Shown here one piece after another: positions 16,887 to 26,001 of a DNA stretch of 64,000 nt (its first letter is position 1; each line of letters opens with the position of its first letter). The DNA lies in assembly GCA_902800435.1 (NCBI GenBank), contig CADCEQ010000002.1, forward strand, positions 1 through 64,000. The letters run 5' to 3'. Both the position numbers and the translations under genes were made by a program. Under the pieces are notes generated by a model, which was given only the letters and a program-made list of their open reading frames with translations, was not told the origin of the DNA and searched no databases. The stretch comes from an uncultured Prevotellaceae bacterium (GTDB lineage Bacteria; Bacteroidota; Bacteroidia; Bacteroidales; Bacteroidaceae).

Positions 16887-18410
16887 CTATACGTCAATTT
16901 TGGAAATAGCAGCCAAGGCGTCCTCGCCACGGTCGACCGCCGACAACACGTCGAACACGCGGTCGCTCCAGCCGGCAATGAGATAGACATCGCCCGAGAC
17001 AAGACGCAGCGGTAACTGACCATAGCCTACGAGGTCGAACAGGTAGAGCTTGGCATCGGGAGCAATGCGCTTGTACTTCTTCCAGTAGAATTCAATGTCC
17101 TGTTGGCGGCCCGTGCTGTCCCACATCTGCAGGTCGGTGAACATCATCACCTTGTCCATCACCATGTTGCTGTTGATGAGCCAGTCGATGACCTTGTAGC
17201 CGTTGGTGCTGTAGCCTACGGAGTTGGCAATCTTCTCCAACTGCCGGGTCGCCATCAGGATATTGTCGTTGGGCATGTTCACGGTTTTCCAGTCGTCGCC
17301 AAAGATGCCTGTGACCACCTGCTTGCAGCGGTTTCTGAGGAGCATGGCCAGCAGCAAGCCAATGTCGTAATTACGAACTGTGCTGCGCTTGCTGATGGGC
17401 GTCCACATCGAGCCGCTGACGTCCGATGCCAGCAGCACGCAGGTATGCTCATCGAAGCCCTCGATGTTGTTGGCCGAATATTTCACCGCCTTCTCCAGGG
17501 CTGTCATCACGGTCTGCGTATGCAGCGAGGTCACCTCCTCCAGCTCACGATAGGCCGAGAGATAACGGAAGGGCAGCTGCTTGGCGCCAGCCACCTGCGC
17601 GGCGTCCGACAGGCGGTCGGCCACACGTCCGACGTCCTCCTGCGACACGTCGGCCTGCAGCATGTTGCGCAGGTTGCGCAACAATGCCATATAGCCCAGC
17701 TTGCCACTGCGAATCAGCTCCTCCCACTTTGCGCGGAAGGCCTCTTTCTTCTGCTCAGGGCTCTCGAACGACTGCTGGCCAAGGGCGGAGAGCTCGGTCT
17801 CCCACGTATAGGGAATGGCCAACTGGCGGTTCACAATCTTGTCGAACAGCGCCTGCTGCCCGTCGTCCTTCGCCTTGGGGTGAACCAGGAAGAGGGCGTC
17901 GCGCAGCTTCACTTCCAGCGTGTCGCGGTCGTACTTGGCAAACTGATACTCGTCAAAGCGGTTGAAGGCGCGCTGCAGCCCATTCTGTATCTGGCGCGAC
18001 AGGTGGCCGAGCTTCTTGCGGACATCGTCCGACGGGTTGCGCCACTGGTAGCACATCAGCAGCTCCATAATCTCGTCGGCCCGCAGCACCGTCTTCTCAA
18101 CGGCACGCGCCACGAGGCTGTCGCCGTTGTGGACCTTGGCCAGTTCGACGAGCAATAGTAACGGAATGCTACGGAGGTGCATCTCCGTGCGGGTGTAGAC
18201 GGCAAGTCGGGCGACGAACTCCGGCGACACCTTACCCACGAGCTGGGTAATGCGCTCTACCCGCGCGTCCTCCTTCTCGTAGGTCGTATCGCTGAGCGAT
18301 GCCGTCACCACGGCTGTATAGAGCTCCAGCTCGGGCGTCATGGCGTAGGCCTTGCCACCCTCGTGGTTCTCTATGGTGTCCATCCCCTTCAGCTTTGAAT
18401 TATAGTTCAT
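16887..18410 (-). CDS. rsr: Ro60/TROVE-domain RNA-binding protein
   Basis: 507 residues. The N-terminal two thirds is helical-repeat TROVE sequence (ARLAVYTRTEMHLRSIPLLLL near 66-86, YMALLRNLRNML near 240-251), the C-terminal third a von Willebrand A domain with an intact MIDAS motif ASDVSGSM near 328-335. This is the architecture of Ro60 and its bacterial orthologue Rsr, a ring that holds misfolded RNA and is gated by Y RNA; Rsr works with exoribonuclease PNPase in Deinococcus. A Ro60 orthologue is known from Bacteroides thetaiotaomicron. Directly upstream, within 26 bp, is a structured RNA candidate. Alternative start at 18383. Confidence 0.9.
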   Translation of the reverse strand: MNYNSKLKGMDTIENHEGGKAYAMTPELELYTAVVTASLSDTTYEKEDARVERITQLVGKVSPEFVARLAVYTRTEMHLRSIPLLLLVELAKVHNGDSLVARAVEKTVLRADEIMELLMCYQWRNPSDDVRKKLGHLSRQIQNGLQRAFNRFDEYQFAKYDRDTLEVKLRDALFLVHPKAKDDGQQALFDKIVNRQLAIPYTWETELSALGQQSFESPEQKKEAFRAKWEELIRSGKLGYMALLRNLRNMLQADVSQEDVGRVADRLSDAAQVAGAKQLPFRYLSAYRELEEVTSLHTQTVMTALEKAVKYSANNIEGFDEHTCVLLASDVSGSMWTPISKRSTVRNYDIGLLLAMLLRNRCKQVVTGIFGDDWKTVNMPNDNILMATRQLEKIANSVGYSTNGYKVIDWLINSNMVMDKVMMFTDLQMWDSTGRQQDIEFYWKKYKRIAPDAKLYLFDLVGYGQLPLRLVSGDVYLIAGWSDRVFDVLSAVDRGEDALAAISKIDV

Positions 18411-18435
18411 CTTAGTTACGGTATTATAAAAGAGA

Positions 18436-18535
18436 AAGGTGGCAGTGCAACAATCGCAAGGAGACTTTGGACTGAGTCCAGGAATTTCTAAAAGAAACTA
18501 ACGAAGTAACCCCTCGCTACGGCAACTGCCACCTT
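18436..18535 (-). ncRNA. structured RNA candidate, possible Y RNA
   Basis: On the minus strand the 100 nt begin AAGGUGGCAGU and end ACUGCCACCUU, a perfect 11-bp closing stem. Inside, GCGAGGGG (18510-18517) can pair with CUCCUUGC (18456-18463; two G-U pairs), enclosing two small hairpins: UUUCU/AGAAA (18485-18497) and UGGAC/GUCCA (18468-18480). A pyrimidine tract UUUCUCUUUU follows. It lies between the phosphatase stop and the Ro60 start, in the Ro60 orientation. Bacterial Y RNAs are usually encoded next to their Ro gene and have a long closing stem with a multi-arm loop, so this is a reasonable candidate. No separate promoter was found; a processed leader or an attenuator are the alternatives. 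Confidence 0.55.
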
Positions 18536-18544
18536 ATTATATTA

Positions 18545-20059
18545 TTATTTCATCACCTCCACGATGGCCTCGCCCGTGCAGGCATTGGGCTGCTGAATGT
18601 GCAGCATCTGACAGACGGTCGGGGCGATATCGTTGATGTGTACTTCGCGCGACGTAGCCCCGTGGCTGACATTCCAGCCGAAGAACAGCAGGGGGATATG
18701 GGCGTCGTAGGGATTCCACTCGCCGTGGGTGGTGCCGATGGGCGACGACGATGAGCCGAACGAGTAGTAGCCCGGATCGGGCACAACGAGGATGTCGCCG
18801 GCCCGGCGGTAGTGATAGCCCATGAGGGCACGGTCGCGGATGACGGACGGCAGCGCCTGCTGGGCGGCACGCTCGAAGTCGACGACGAAGCTGACGTGGG
18901 GCGTCTGGCGCAGGCACTCGATGGCTGTGGCCTTCACCTGCTCGTAGTCGAGCCCTTGTGCGGCGATGGCCGGACGGTTGAGGTAGTAGCGGTAGTCCAT
19001 CTCGGCCATGATGACGGGCTTCGTGTTGCCTAATTTCTTGGCGATATAGGCCTCGACGCGGTCTTTCACGCCCGGGGTCTCCCACTTGCCGGCGGGCATC
19101 TTGTGGTCCTGCATGAACTGCGAGTTGTGGGCGGCACCGTGGTCGGCAGTCAGGAAGAGCAGGTAGTTGCCGCGACCCACCTGGGCGTCGAGGGCCTTCA
19201 GCAGACGGCCCAGGTCGCGGTCGAGCTGCAGGTAGGCCTGGTCGGTCTGGTCGCCCCGTGTACCATATTTATGTCCGATGACATCGGTCTGTGAGTAGCT
19301 GACGCACAGCATGTCGGTGCGCGGCCCCTTGCCTAAGCGCTCACCCTTCAGGGCAGCTATGGCCATATCGGTGGTGATGGTGCCGCAGAGGGGGTAGAGA
19401 CCGATGTCCTCGCCCGCCTTCTGCACGTCGCGGTTCTGCTTCAGGCGGCGGTTCTCCTGCTTTGCCCAGTCGGGCAGCTCGGTCATGTAGTATGTCGAGG
19501 TGATAAACTGCCCGTTCTTCGTATCAAGCCAGTAAGCGGCGTTAGCCGAGTGGCCTGCAGGCAGTATGGCGGCACGGTCCTTATAGCTGATGCCGATGAC
19601 CTTCGACACGAAGTCGGTGTGCAGCCGCAGCTGGTCGCCGATGGTTGTCGAGAGCATATTGCGGGGCGACATCCGGCCTTTCTTCTGGTTGTCGGTGCCC
19701 ACGACGCTGACGGTCGAGTCATCCGTGCAGTAAGTTCTGCGACCGTCAATGTAGAAGGTGTTGCCGCAAATACCGTGGAAGGCGGGTGTCGTGCCGGTAT
19801 AGACTGACGTATGGCCGATGGCGGTAATGGTTGGGAAATAGTTGATGAGACAGTTGTCGCACGAGAATCCGTCGTCAATCAGGCGGCGGAAGCCGTCGCC
19901 CGTGAACTTATTATAATAGCGCGACAGGTAGTCCCAGCGCATCTGGTCGACCACGATGCCCACCACCAGTTTCGGCTGCTGCCCGAACTGTGGCTGGGCT
20001 GCCAACGCCACCGTCTGGGCGGCAATCATGACCAATAATAAGAGTATCTTTTTCATCAC
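18545..20059 (-). CDS. PafA-like alkaline phosphatase
   Basis: 504 residues with a Sec signal peptide (MMKKILLLLVMIAAQTVALA). Alkaline phosphatase superfamily: metal ligand in VVDQMRWD near 36-43, nucleophile threonine in YFPTITAIGHTSVYTG near 73-88, further ligands in DVIGHKYG near 260 and TADHGAA near 307, and a His in THGEWNP near 442. The pattern matches the calcium-activated PafA phosphomonoesterase of Bacteroidetes, so it probably releases phosphate from organic esters in the periplasm. It heads the minus-strand run leading to the RNA candidate and Ro60. Confidence 0.85.
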   Translation of the reverse strand: MMKKILLLLVMIAAQTVALAAQPQFGQQPKLVVGIVVDQMRWDYLSRYYNKFTGDGFRRLIDDGFSCDNCLINYFPTITAIGHTSVYTGTTPAFHGICGNTFYIDGRRTYCTDDSTVSVVGTDNQKKGRMSPRNMLSTTIGDQLRLHTDFVSKVIGISYKDRAAILPAGHSANAAYWLDTKNGQFITSTYYMTELPDWAKQENRRLKQNRDVQKAGEDIGLYPLCGTITTDMAIAALKGERLGKGPRTDMLCVSYSQTDVIGHKYGTRGDQTDQAYLQLDRDLGRLLKALDAQVGRGNYLLFLTADHGAAHNSQFMQDHKMPAGKWETPGVKDRVEAYIAKKLGNTKPVIMAEMDYRYYLNRPAIAAQGLDYEQVKATAIECLRQTPHVSFVVDFERAAQQALPSVIRDRALMGYHYRRAGDILVVPDPGYYSFGSSSSPIGTTHGEWNPYDAHIPLLFFGWNVSHGATSREVHINDIAPTVCQMLHIQQPNACTGEAIVEVMK

Positions 20060-20076
20060 TTCGCTGTTTTTGGGGG

Positions 20077-20107
20077 CAAAGATACAAAAAAAGGCGATAA
20101 GAACAAA
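20077..20107 (-). promoter_or_regulatory. phosphatase promoter
   Basis: Minus-strand TTTG (20104-20107), 19 bp, TATCTTTG (20077-20084). A textbook Bacteroidetes promoter 18 bp upstream of the start codon. Confidence 0.75.
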
Positions 20108-20175
20108 ACAAACGCCCCTTTTTTTGATGCCCGCCTGCAGGCAATTGGGCGTAAGCGGCGTCTTTAGGGAAAAAA

Positions 20176-20207
20176 TTTGGTGGTTTCAAATATATATTGT
20201 ATCTTTG
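20176..20207 (+). promoter_or_regulatory. promoter of the AraC-type regulator
   Basis: TTTG (20176-20179), 20 bp, TATCTTTG (20200-20207). Divergent from the phosphatase promoter. Confidence 0.75.
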
Positions 20208-20246
20208 CAGCATTCTTCCCGAAAGAACAAAAGCAGATACGAACCT

Positions 20247-21137
20247 ATGACAATGGAATCGAAGGTGCTGCACGAGATAACGCCGCTCGGCGAGCACGAC
20301 TTTATGTACGTGGCCGACCGCCACAAGAAGGAGTTCACCTACCCCATACACCAGCACAACCTGTTCGAGCTGAACTTCGTCGAGCAGGCAGCGGGCTGCC
20401 GCCGGGTGGTGGGCGACTCAAGCGAGGTGATAGGCGACTACGACCTGGTGCTCATCACCAGCCCCGACCTGGAGCACGTCTGGGAGCAGCACGAGTGCCA
20501 CAGTCAGGACATCCACGAGGTAACCGTCCAGTTCTACCTCGACTTCGAGCGCGAGGGGTCGCCGCTGAAGACCAACCCCTTCCGCTCCATCTACCGGATG
20601 CTGGTGCGCGCCAAGCACGGGCTGGCGTTCCCCATGCAGGCCGTCATGGCCATCTACCAGCGGCTCGTCCGCCTGTCGGCCATCGAGGAGAGCTTCCTGA
20701 TGGTCCATGAACTGTTCTATATCCTCTACGAGCTGTCGAAGTATGACGATGCCCGCGAGCTGTCGTCGTCGGCCTTTGCCAAGGTCAGCATCGAGAGCGA
20801 CTCGCGGCGCGTGCTGAAGGTAAAAAACCACATAGCCACCCACATCACCGACGACCTGCGACTTGAGGACTTGTCGTCGATGATCGGTATGACGCCGTCG
20901 GCCTTCAGCCGCTTCTTCAAGCTCCACACAGGCAAGAACCTGAGCGAGTATATCGTCGACATCCGACTGGGCAACGCTGCGCGCCGCCTGATCGACACCA
21001 CCGACACCGTGAGCGAGATCTGCTACTGCTGCGGATTCAACACGCTGAGCAACTTCAACCGCCTGTTTCGCAAGCGCAAGGGCTGTAGTCCTACGGAGTT
21101 CCGCGAGAAATACTGTAAGACGAAGGTCATCATCTGA
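20247..21137 (+). CDS. AraC-family regulator of the mannan module
   Basis: 296 residues from the ATG at 20247, which lies after the promoter. N-terminal cupin-like sugar-sensing region (YPIHQHNLFELNFVE near 29-43) and a C-terminal pair of helix-turn-helix motifs (DDLRLEDLSSMIGMTPSAFS and TVSEICYCCGFNTLSNFNR). Divergent from the phosphatase and 108 bp before the alpha-galactosidase, so it most likely controls the glycan genes that follow. The exact inducer is not visible; a mannan oligosaccharide is inferred from context. Confidence 0.85.
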   Translation: MTMESKVLHEITPLGEHDFMYVADRHKKEFTYPIHQHNLFELNFVEQAAGCRRVVGDSSEVIGDYDLVLITSPDLEHVWEQHECHSQDIHEVTVQFYLDFEREGSPLKTNPFRSIYRMLVRAKHGLAFPMQAVMAIYQRLVRLSAIEESFLMVHELFYILYELSKYDDARELSSSAFAKVSIESDSRRVLKVKNHIATHITDDLRLEDLSSMIGMTPSAFSRFFKLHTGKNLSEYIVDIRLGNAARRLIDTTDTVSEICYCCGFNTLSNFNRLFRKRKGCSPTEFREKYCKTKVII

Positions 21138-21206
21138 GAAATAGGACGTTCATGGAAAGTGTCAGCATCAAGCAAGATTAAGGGTGGCCATTTCTGCGAA
21201 AAGCCA

Positions 21207-21214
21207 TACCTTTG
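21207..21214 (+). promoter_or_regulatory. -7 element of the alpha-galactosidase operon
   Basis: TACCTTTG followed by TACC, 31 bp before the start at 21246. The -33 region is weak, as expected for an activator-dependent promoter. Confidence 0.55.
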
Positions 21215-21245
21215 TACCCAGAAAACCGCATTAACTAAAAACACG

Positions 21246-23432
21246 ATGAAAAAGACTGTCATCCTTTCAGGAGCAATGCTCCTCGCCTCCGCCCTTCCGG
21301 CAGCTGCCTGGCAGGGCGACGTCACTGTTGAGACCCCCACGCTGCAACTGCTGCTGCATGCCCGGGAGGGTCAGGATCTGCACATGGCCTACTTCGGCGA
21401 CAAGACGGCCTCGCTGAAGGAATTGCGCGATGCCGGCGACGACCTTAACTTCCCGGCACTGCCGGCCTTCGGCACCGTCGATGCCATCCATCTGCCCGCC
21501 ATCCAGGTGGAGCATGCCGGCGGCGACCAGAACCTGGAGCTGCAAGTCACCGACTACAGCAAGACGAGCGACGGCGACGCCACCGTCCACACGTTCACGA
21601 TGAAGGACCGCCTGCTGCCCGTCACGGTGAAGCTCTACTATAAAGCATATAATAAGGTGGACGTCATCGAGACCTGGACCAGCATCGAGCACCAGGAGAA
21701 GCGCGCCGTCACGCTGAAGCGCTACGACTCAGGCCATCTGGCACTGCGCCAGGGTGACGTCTGGGTGACCCACCTCCACGGCGACTGGGCTACGGAAGCC
21801 GAAGTGACGCAGGAGCCGCTGACGCGCGGCATGAAGGTGATACGCAACTCCGACGGTGCCCGCAACTCCCACCTCGACGCCCCCGAGCTGATGCTCTCGC
21901 TCGACGGGAAGCCGCAGGAGAACCAGGGCCGCACCATCGGCGCCGCCCTCTGCTGGAACGGCAACTTCGAACTGCGGCTGAACACCACCGACAACCGCCA
22001 GCACCACTTCTATGCCGGTATCGACCCGACAGCCGGGCACTACGTGCTGGAGCCTAAGCAGACCTTCGAGACGCCCCATCTGGCGCTGACCTACTCAAAC
22101 GAGGGCATGAGCGGCGTGAGCCGTAACTTCCACCGCTGGGCACGCACCTGCGGCATGTTCCACCGGGGCATGAACATGGGCGACATCCTGCTCAACTCCT
22201 GGGAGGGCCTCTACTTCGACATCAACGAGGAGCGCATGGTGCAGATGATGGACGACATCGCGAAGTTCGGCGGCGAGCTGTTCGTCATGGACGACGGCTG
22301 GTTTGGCGACAAGTACCCCCGCAAGGACGACACCACGTCGCTCGGCGACTGGGTGGTCGACCGCCAGAAGCTGCCCAACGGCCTCGGCGCGCTCTGCAGT
22401 GCCGCTAAGGCGAAGGGCATCAAGTTCGGCATCTGGATTGAGCCTGAGATGGCCAACACCAAGAGCGAGCTCTACGAGAAGCACCCCGACTGGGTGCTGC
22501 AGACCAAGGGCCGACAGCTGAAACAGGGCCGTGGTGGTACGCAGGTGGTGCTCGACCTGACCAACCCCCGCGTGCAGGACTTCGTCTTCGGCGTGGTCGA
22601 CAACCTGTTGACCGAGAACCCCGACATCGCCTATATCAAGTGGGACGCCAACTGCGCCATCCAGAACTACGGCTCGCTCTACCTGCCCGCCAACAAGCAG
22701 TCGAACCTCTACGTCGACTACCAGCTGGGACTGCTGAAGGTGCTCAAGCGCGTGCGTCAGAAGTACCCGCAGGTGGTCATCCAGGACTGCGCCTCGGGTG
22801 GTGGCCGTGCGAACTACGGTCTGCTGCCCTACTACGACGAGTTCTGGGTCAGCGACAACACCGACGCCCTGCAGCGCGTCTACATACAGTGGGGAACGTC
22901 GATGTTCTTCCCCGCCAACGCCATGGCCGCCCACATCAACCACTGCCCCTACTGGAACACCGGCGGGCGCACCATTCCCGTGAAGTTCCGCTGCGACGTG
23001 GCCATGAGCGGCCGGCTCGGCATGGAGCTGCAGCCCAAGGACATGACCGACGAGGAGCGCCAGCAGTGTACCACCTGCTTCAAGGACTACAAGCAGCTGC
23101 GCCCCACCATACAGACGGGTAACCTCTACCGCCTGCTGTCGCCCTACGACCGCTGGGGCGTGGCCTCGCTGATGTATACCGACGATGCCCGCTCAACAGC
23201 CGTGCTCTTCGTCTACAAGACAGAGAACTTCGCCGGGCAGCCCCTGCCCCGCATCCGCCTGGCCGGACTCAACCCCGACAAGACCTACACCCTCACCGAG
23301 CGCAACGTGCGCACCGGCCAGCGTCCCTGCCAGCTCAACGGCAAGCAGTTCACGGGCCGCTTCCTGATGAACGTCGGTGTCGAGATGCCCCTGAGAGAAG
23401 AATATTCCAGCCGTGTGTTTGAACTGAAATAA
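21246..23432 (+). CDS. GH36 alpha-galactosidase, secreted
   Basis: 728 residues from the ATG at 21246, which begins a signal peptide (MKKTVILSGAMLLASALPAAA). GH36 architecture: N-terminal beta-supersandwich, then the TIM barrel with VMDDGWFGDKYPRKDD, the nucleophile aspartate in YIKWDANCAI (about residues 461-470) and the acid/base aspartate in WVSDNTDALQR (about 534-544). It removes alpha-1,6-galactose side chains. With GH130 and the epimerase downstream, the likely substrate is galactomannan or galactoglucomannan oligosaccharides in the periplasm. It opens an operon running to manA. Confidence 0.92.
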   Translation: MKKTVILSGAMLLASALPAAAWQGDVTVETPTLQLLLHAREGQDLHMAYFGDKTASLKELRDAGDDLNFPALPAFGTVDAIHLPAIQVEHAGGDQNLELQVTDYSKTSDGDATVHTFTMKDRLLPVTVKLYYKAYNKVDVIETWTSIEHQEKRAVTLKRYDSGHLALRQGDVWVTHLHGDWATEAEVTQEPLTRGMKVIRNSDGARNSHLDAPELMLSLDGKPQENQGRTIGAALCWNGNFELRLNTTDNRQHHFYAGIDPTAGHYVLEPKQTFETPHLALTYSNEGMSGVSRNFHRWARTCGMFHRGMNMGDILLNSWEGLYFDINEERMVQMMDDIAKFGGELFVMDDGWFGDKYPRKDDTTSLGDWVVDRQKLPNGLGALCSAAKAKGIKFGIWIEPEMANTKSELYEKHPDWVLQTKGRQLKQGRGGTQVVLDLTNPRVQDFVFGVVDNLLTENPDIAYIKWDANCAIQNYGSLYLPANKQSNLYVDYQLGLLKVLKRVRQKYPQVVIQDCASGGGRANYGLLPYYDEFWVSDNTDALQRVYIQWGTSMFFPANAMAAHINHCPYWNTGGRTIPVKFRCDVAMSGRLGMELQPKDMTDEERQQCTTCFKDYKQLRPTIQTGNLYRLLSPYDRWGVASLMYTDDARSTAVLFVYKTENFAGQPLPRIRLAGLNPDKTYTLTERNVRTGQRPCQLNGKQFTGRFLMNVGVEMPLREEYSSRVFELK

Positions 23433-23441
23433 CATGACGCC

Positions 23442-24635
23442 ATGACAGACTTCCAACAAAGAGTAAAAGCCCTGCGCGAACGCCACGAGGCACTGCTGGC
23501 CCGCAAGAACGAACCGGTTCCTTATGGAAACGGCATCTACGAAAAATTCCGCTACCCCATCCTGACTGCCGAGCACACGCCGCTTGAGTGGCGCTACGAC
23601 TTCTCGGAGCAGGACAACCCCCACCTCATGCAGCGCATCATGATAAACGCCGTGCTCAATGCCGGCGCCATCAAGATGGACGGCAAGTACCTGCTGGTAT
23701 GCCGCGTCGAGGGAGCCGACCGCAAGTCGTTCTTCGCCGTGGCCGAGAGCCCCGACGGCATCGACGGCTGGCGCTTCTGGCCCGAGCCCATCACCATGCC
23801 CGACACCGACGACCCCGCTACCAACGTCTACGACATGCGCCTCACCCGCCATGAGGACGGCTGGATCTACGGCGTCTTCTGTGCCGAGCGCCACGACCCG
23901 TCAAAGCCTGCCGACCTCAGCGCCGCCACGGCCACCGCTGGCATCGCCCGCACCCACAACCTCGTCAGCTGGGAGCGGCTGCCCGACCTCGTCTCGCCCT
24001 CGCAGCAGCGTAACGTCGTGCTCCATCCGGAGTTTGTCGACGGGCGCTACGCCTTCTACACCCGTCCGCAGGACGGCTTCATCGACACCGGCTCGGGCGG
24101 CGGCATCGGCTGGGCTCTCGTCGACGACATCACCCACGCCGAGGTGCGCGACGAGCGCATCATCAACGCCCGCCACTACCACACCATCACCGAGGTGAAG
24201 AACGGCGAAGGGCCCCACCCGCTGAAGACGTCCAAGGGCTGGCTCCACCTGGCCCACGGCGTGCGCGGCACCGCCGACGGTCTGCGCTACGTGCTGTATA
24301 TGTATATGACGGCACTCGACGACCCCACCCACGTCATCGCCCAGCCCGGCGGCTACTTCCTCGTGCCCGAGGGGCAGGAGTACGTCGGCGACGTGATGAA
24401 CGTAGCCTTCGCCAACGGCTGGATCATGGACGACGACGGGCGCGTGCTCATCTACTACGCTACCGCCGACACCCGTCTCCACGTAGCCGTCTCCGACGTA
24501 GACCGCCTCACCGACTACTGCCTCCACACCCCCGAGGACGGCCTCACCACCGCCGCCAGCGTGGAGACCATCAAGCGGCTCATCGCCAAGAACAACGAAA
24601 CATCGAAACATCGAAACATCGAAACACCGAAATAA
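23442..24635 (+). CDS. GH130 4-O-beta-D-mannosyl-D-glucose phosphorylase
   Basis: 397 residues, no signal peptide. The sequence matches GH130 subfamily 1, with the catalytic aspartate region [16 protein letters not shown] (about 128-143) and later [17 protein letters not shown] and [16 protein letters not shown]. The family phosphorolyses mannosyl-glucose to mannose-1-phosphate and glucose, and in Bacteroides fragilis it is encoded beside a transporter and cellobiose 2-epimerase exactly as here. The last dozen codons ([12 protein letters not shown]) are translated from a CATCGAAA 8-bp repeat and are not family sequence. Confidence 0.92.
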   Translation: MTDFQQRVKALRERHEALLARKNEPVPYGNGIYEKFRYPILTAEHTPLEWRYDFSEQDNPHLMQRIMINAVLNAGAIKMDGKYLLVCRVEGADRKSFFAVAESPDGIDGWRFWPEPITMPDTDDPATNVYDMRLTRHEDGWIYGVFCAERHDPSKPADLSAATATAGIARTHNLVSWERLPDLVSPSQQRNVVLHPEFVDGRYAFYTRPQDGFIDTGSGGGIGWALVDDITHAEVRDERIINARHYHTITEVKNGEGPHPLKTSKGWLHLAHGVRGTADGLRYVLYMYMTALDDPTHVIAQPGGYFLVPEGQEYVGDVMNVAFANGWIMDDDGRVLIYYATADTRLHVAVSDVDRLTDYCLHTPEDGLTTAASVETIKRLIAKNNETSKHRNIETPK

Positions 24636-24636
24636 C
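24597..24636 (+). repeat. 8-bp tandem repeat CATCGAAA
   Basis: Units begin at 24601, 24609, 24617 and 24625. The repeat codes for the C-terminal tail of the GH130 protein and contains or abuts its stop codon. Confidence 0.9.
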
Positions 24637-24653
24637 AAAACAACTAAACAACA

Positions 24654-25997
24654 ATGGCAACACTAAAAGAGAAAATAGGCTACGCCTTAGGCGACGCCGC
24701 CGCCGGCGGCATCACGTGGAAAGTTATGTCGATAGCCTTCCCGCTGTTCTTCACCAACGTCTTCGGACTGACCTTTGCCGACGCGGCAACGCTGATGCTC
24801 ATCGCCCGCATGTTCGACGTCGTCACCGACCCGCTGATGGGCTCGCTGGCCGACCGCACGCAGTCGCGCTGGGGCACCTACCGCCCGTGGCTCATCTACG
24901 GTGCCGTGCCCCTGGGCCTCATCTTCGCCCTGCTGCTCTACACGCCCGACTTCGGTCCCGTTGGCAAGCGCATCTGGGCCTACTCGCTCTACCTGCTGAT
25001 GATGGCCGTCTACACCGCCGTCAACGTGCCCTACGGCTCGCTGCTCGGCGTGATGACCGACGACGACAACGAGAAGAACCAGTTCTCGTCGTTCCGCATG
25101 GTGGGTGCCTACGCCATGGGCTTCATCACACTGTTGTCGTTCCCCTACCTGCAGAAGATGGTGGGCGGCACCGACCAGCACCAGTACGCCGTGCTGGGTG
25201 CCTTCTTCGGACTGCTGGCTACCATCGGCACACTGGCCTGCGGACTGCTGACGAAGGAACGGCTGAAGCCCGTGCGCGCCGAGAAGTTCTCGTTCAAGCC
25301 ATTTGCCGACCTCTTCCACAACAAGCCGTGGATCATCCTGACGCTCATCGGCATCTGCACCAACTTCTTCAACGGCTTCCGCTACGCCGTGGCCGGCTAT
25401 ATGTTTGAGTACTGTCTGAAGGGCGACGTCACCGTCAGCGGACTCATCATCAACTACACCGTCTTCATGACCTTCGGCGAGCTGACGTGCATGGTCTTCG
25501 GCGGACTGTCGCCCAAGTTCACCAAGTGGATCGGTTCGAAGCGCGGCGCATTCATAGCTGCCGCCGTCATCTGCCTCGTCTTCTCGGTCGGCTTCTTCTT
25601 CATCCCCATGAGTCCCGACTATATCTGGGTGATGGTGGCCCTGGTCATCCTCACCAGCGTGGGCATCGGCCTCTACTCGCCTCTGCTCTGGTCGATGTAT
25701 GCCGACGTGGCCGACTACGCCACCGAGAAGAACGGCACCTCATCGACGGGACTTATCTTCTCCAGCGGAACGATGGCCCAGAAGTTCGGCACAGCCATCA
25801 GCGGCTCGCTCGTCGCCCTCTTCCTCGGACTGGCCGGCGCCAGCATGATGACCGACGAGATGGGCAACACGATGGTCGACCCTGCCAGCATCACCGACTC
25901 GGTGCTCTCGATGGTGTGGAGCCTCTTCTCACTCTTCCCCGCCGTCATCGCCGTCATCATGATTGGCCTCACCTATATCTACCCCATCAAGAAATAG
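24654..25997 (+). CDS. GPH-type sugar:cation symporter (MelB-like)
   Basis: 447 residues, about twelve hydrophobic segments. The N-terminal DAAAGGITWKVMSIAFPLFFTN and the MFDVVTDPLMGSLADRT motif (about 51-67) are typical of the glycoside-pentoside-hexuronide:cation symporters. It should import mannobiose or mannosyl-glucose across the inner membrane for the phosphorylase upstream and epimerase downstream. Same order as in the characterised B. fragilis mannan pathway. Confidence 0.9.
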   Translation: MATLKEKIGYALGDAAAGGITWKVMSIAFPLFFTNVFGLTFADAATLMLIARMFDVVTDPLMGSLADRTQSRWGTYRPWLIYGAVPLGLIFALLLYTPDFGPVGKRIWAYSLYLLMMAVYTAVNVPYGSLLGVMTDDDNEKNQFSSFRMVGAYAMGFITLLSFPYLQKMVGGTDQHQYAVLGAFFGLLATIGTLACGLLTKERLKPVRAEKFSFKPFADLFHNKPWIILTLIGICTNFFNGFRYAVAGYMFEYCLKGDVTVSGLIINYTVFMTFGELTCMVFGGLSPKFTKWIGSKRGAFIAAAVICLVFSVGFFFIPMSPDYIWVMVALVILTSVGIGLYSPLLWSMYADVADYATEKNGTSSTGLIFSSGTMAQKFGTAISGSLVALFLGLAGASMMTDEMGNTMVDPASITDSVLSMVWSLFSLFPAVIAVIMIGLTYIYPIKK

Positions 25998-26001
25998 CCC
26001 C

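Noticed and set aside
15581..16909. 442-codon plus-strand open frame opposite the sialate esterase
   Set aside because: It is antisense to a gene with clear family motifs; its composition (His/Arg/Leu-rich, no domain) is what GC-rich codon use produces in the opposite frame.
19956..20246. 97-residue upstream extension of the AraC-type regulator
   Set aside because: It crosses the promoter at 20176-20207 and the divergent phosphatase gene; the ATG at 20247 is preferred.
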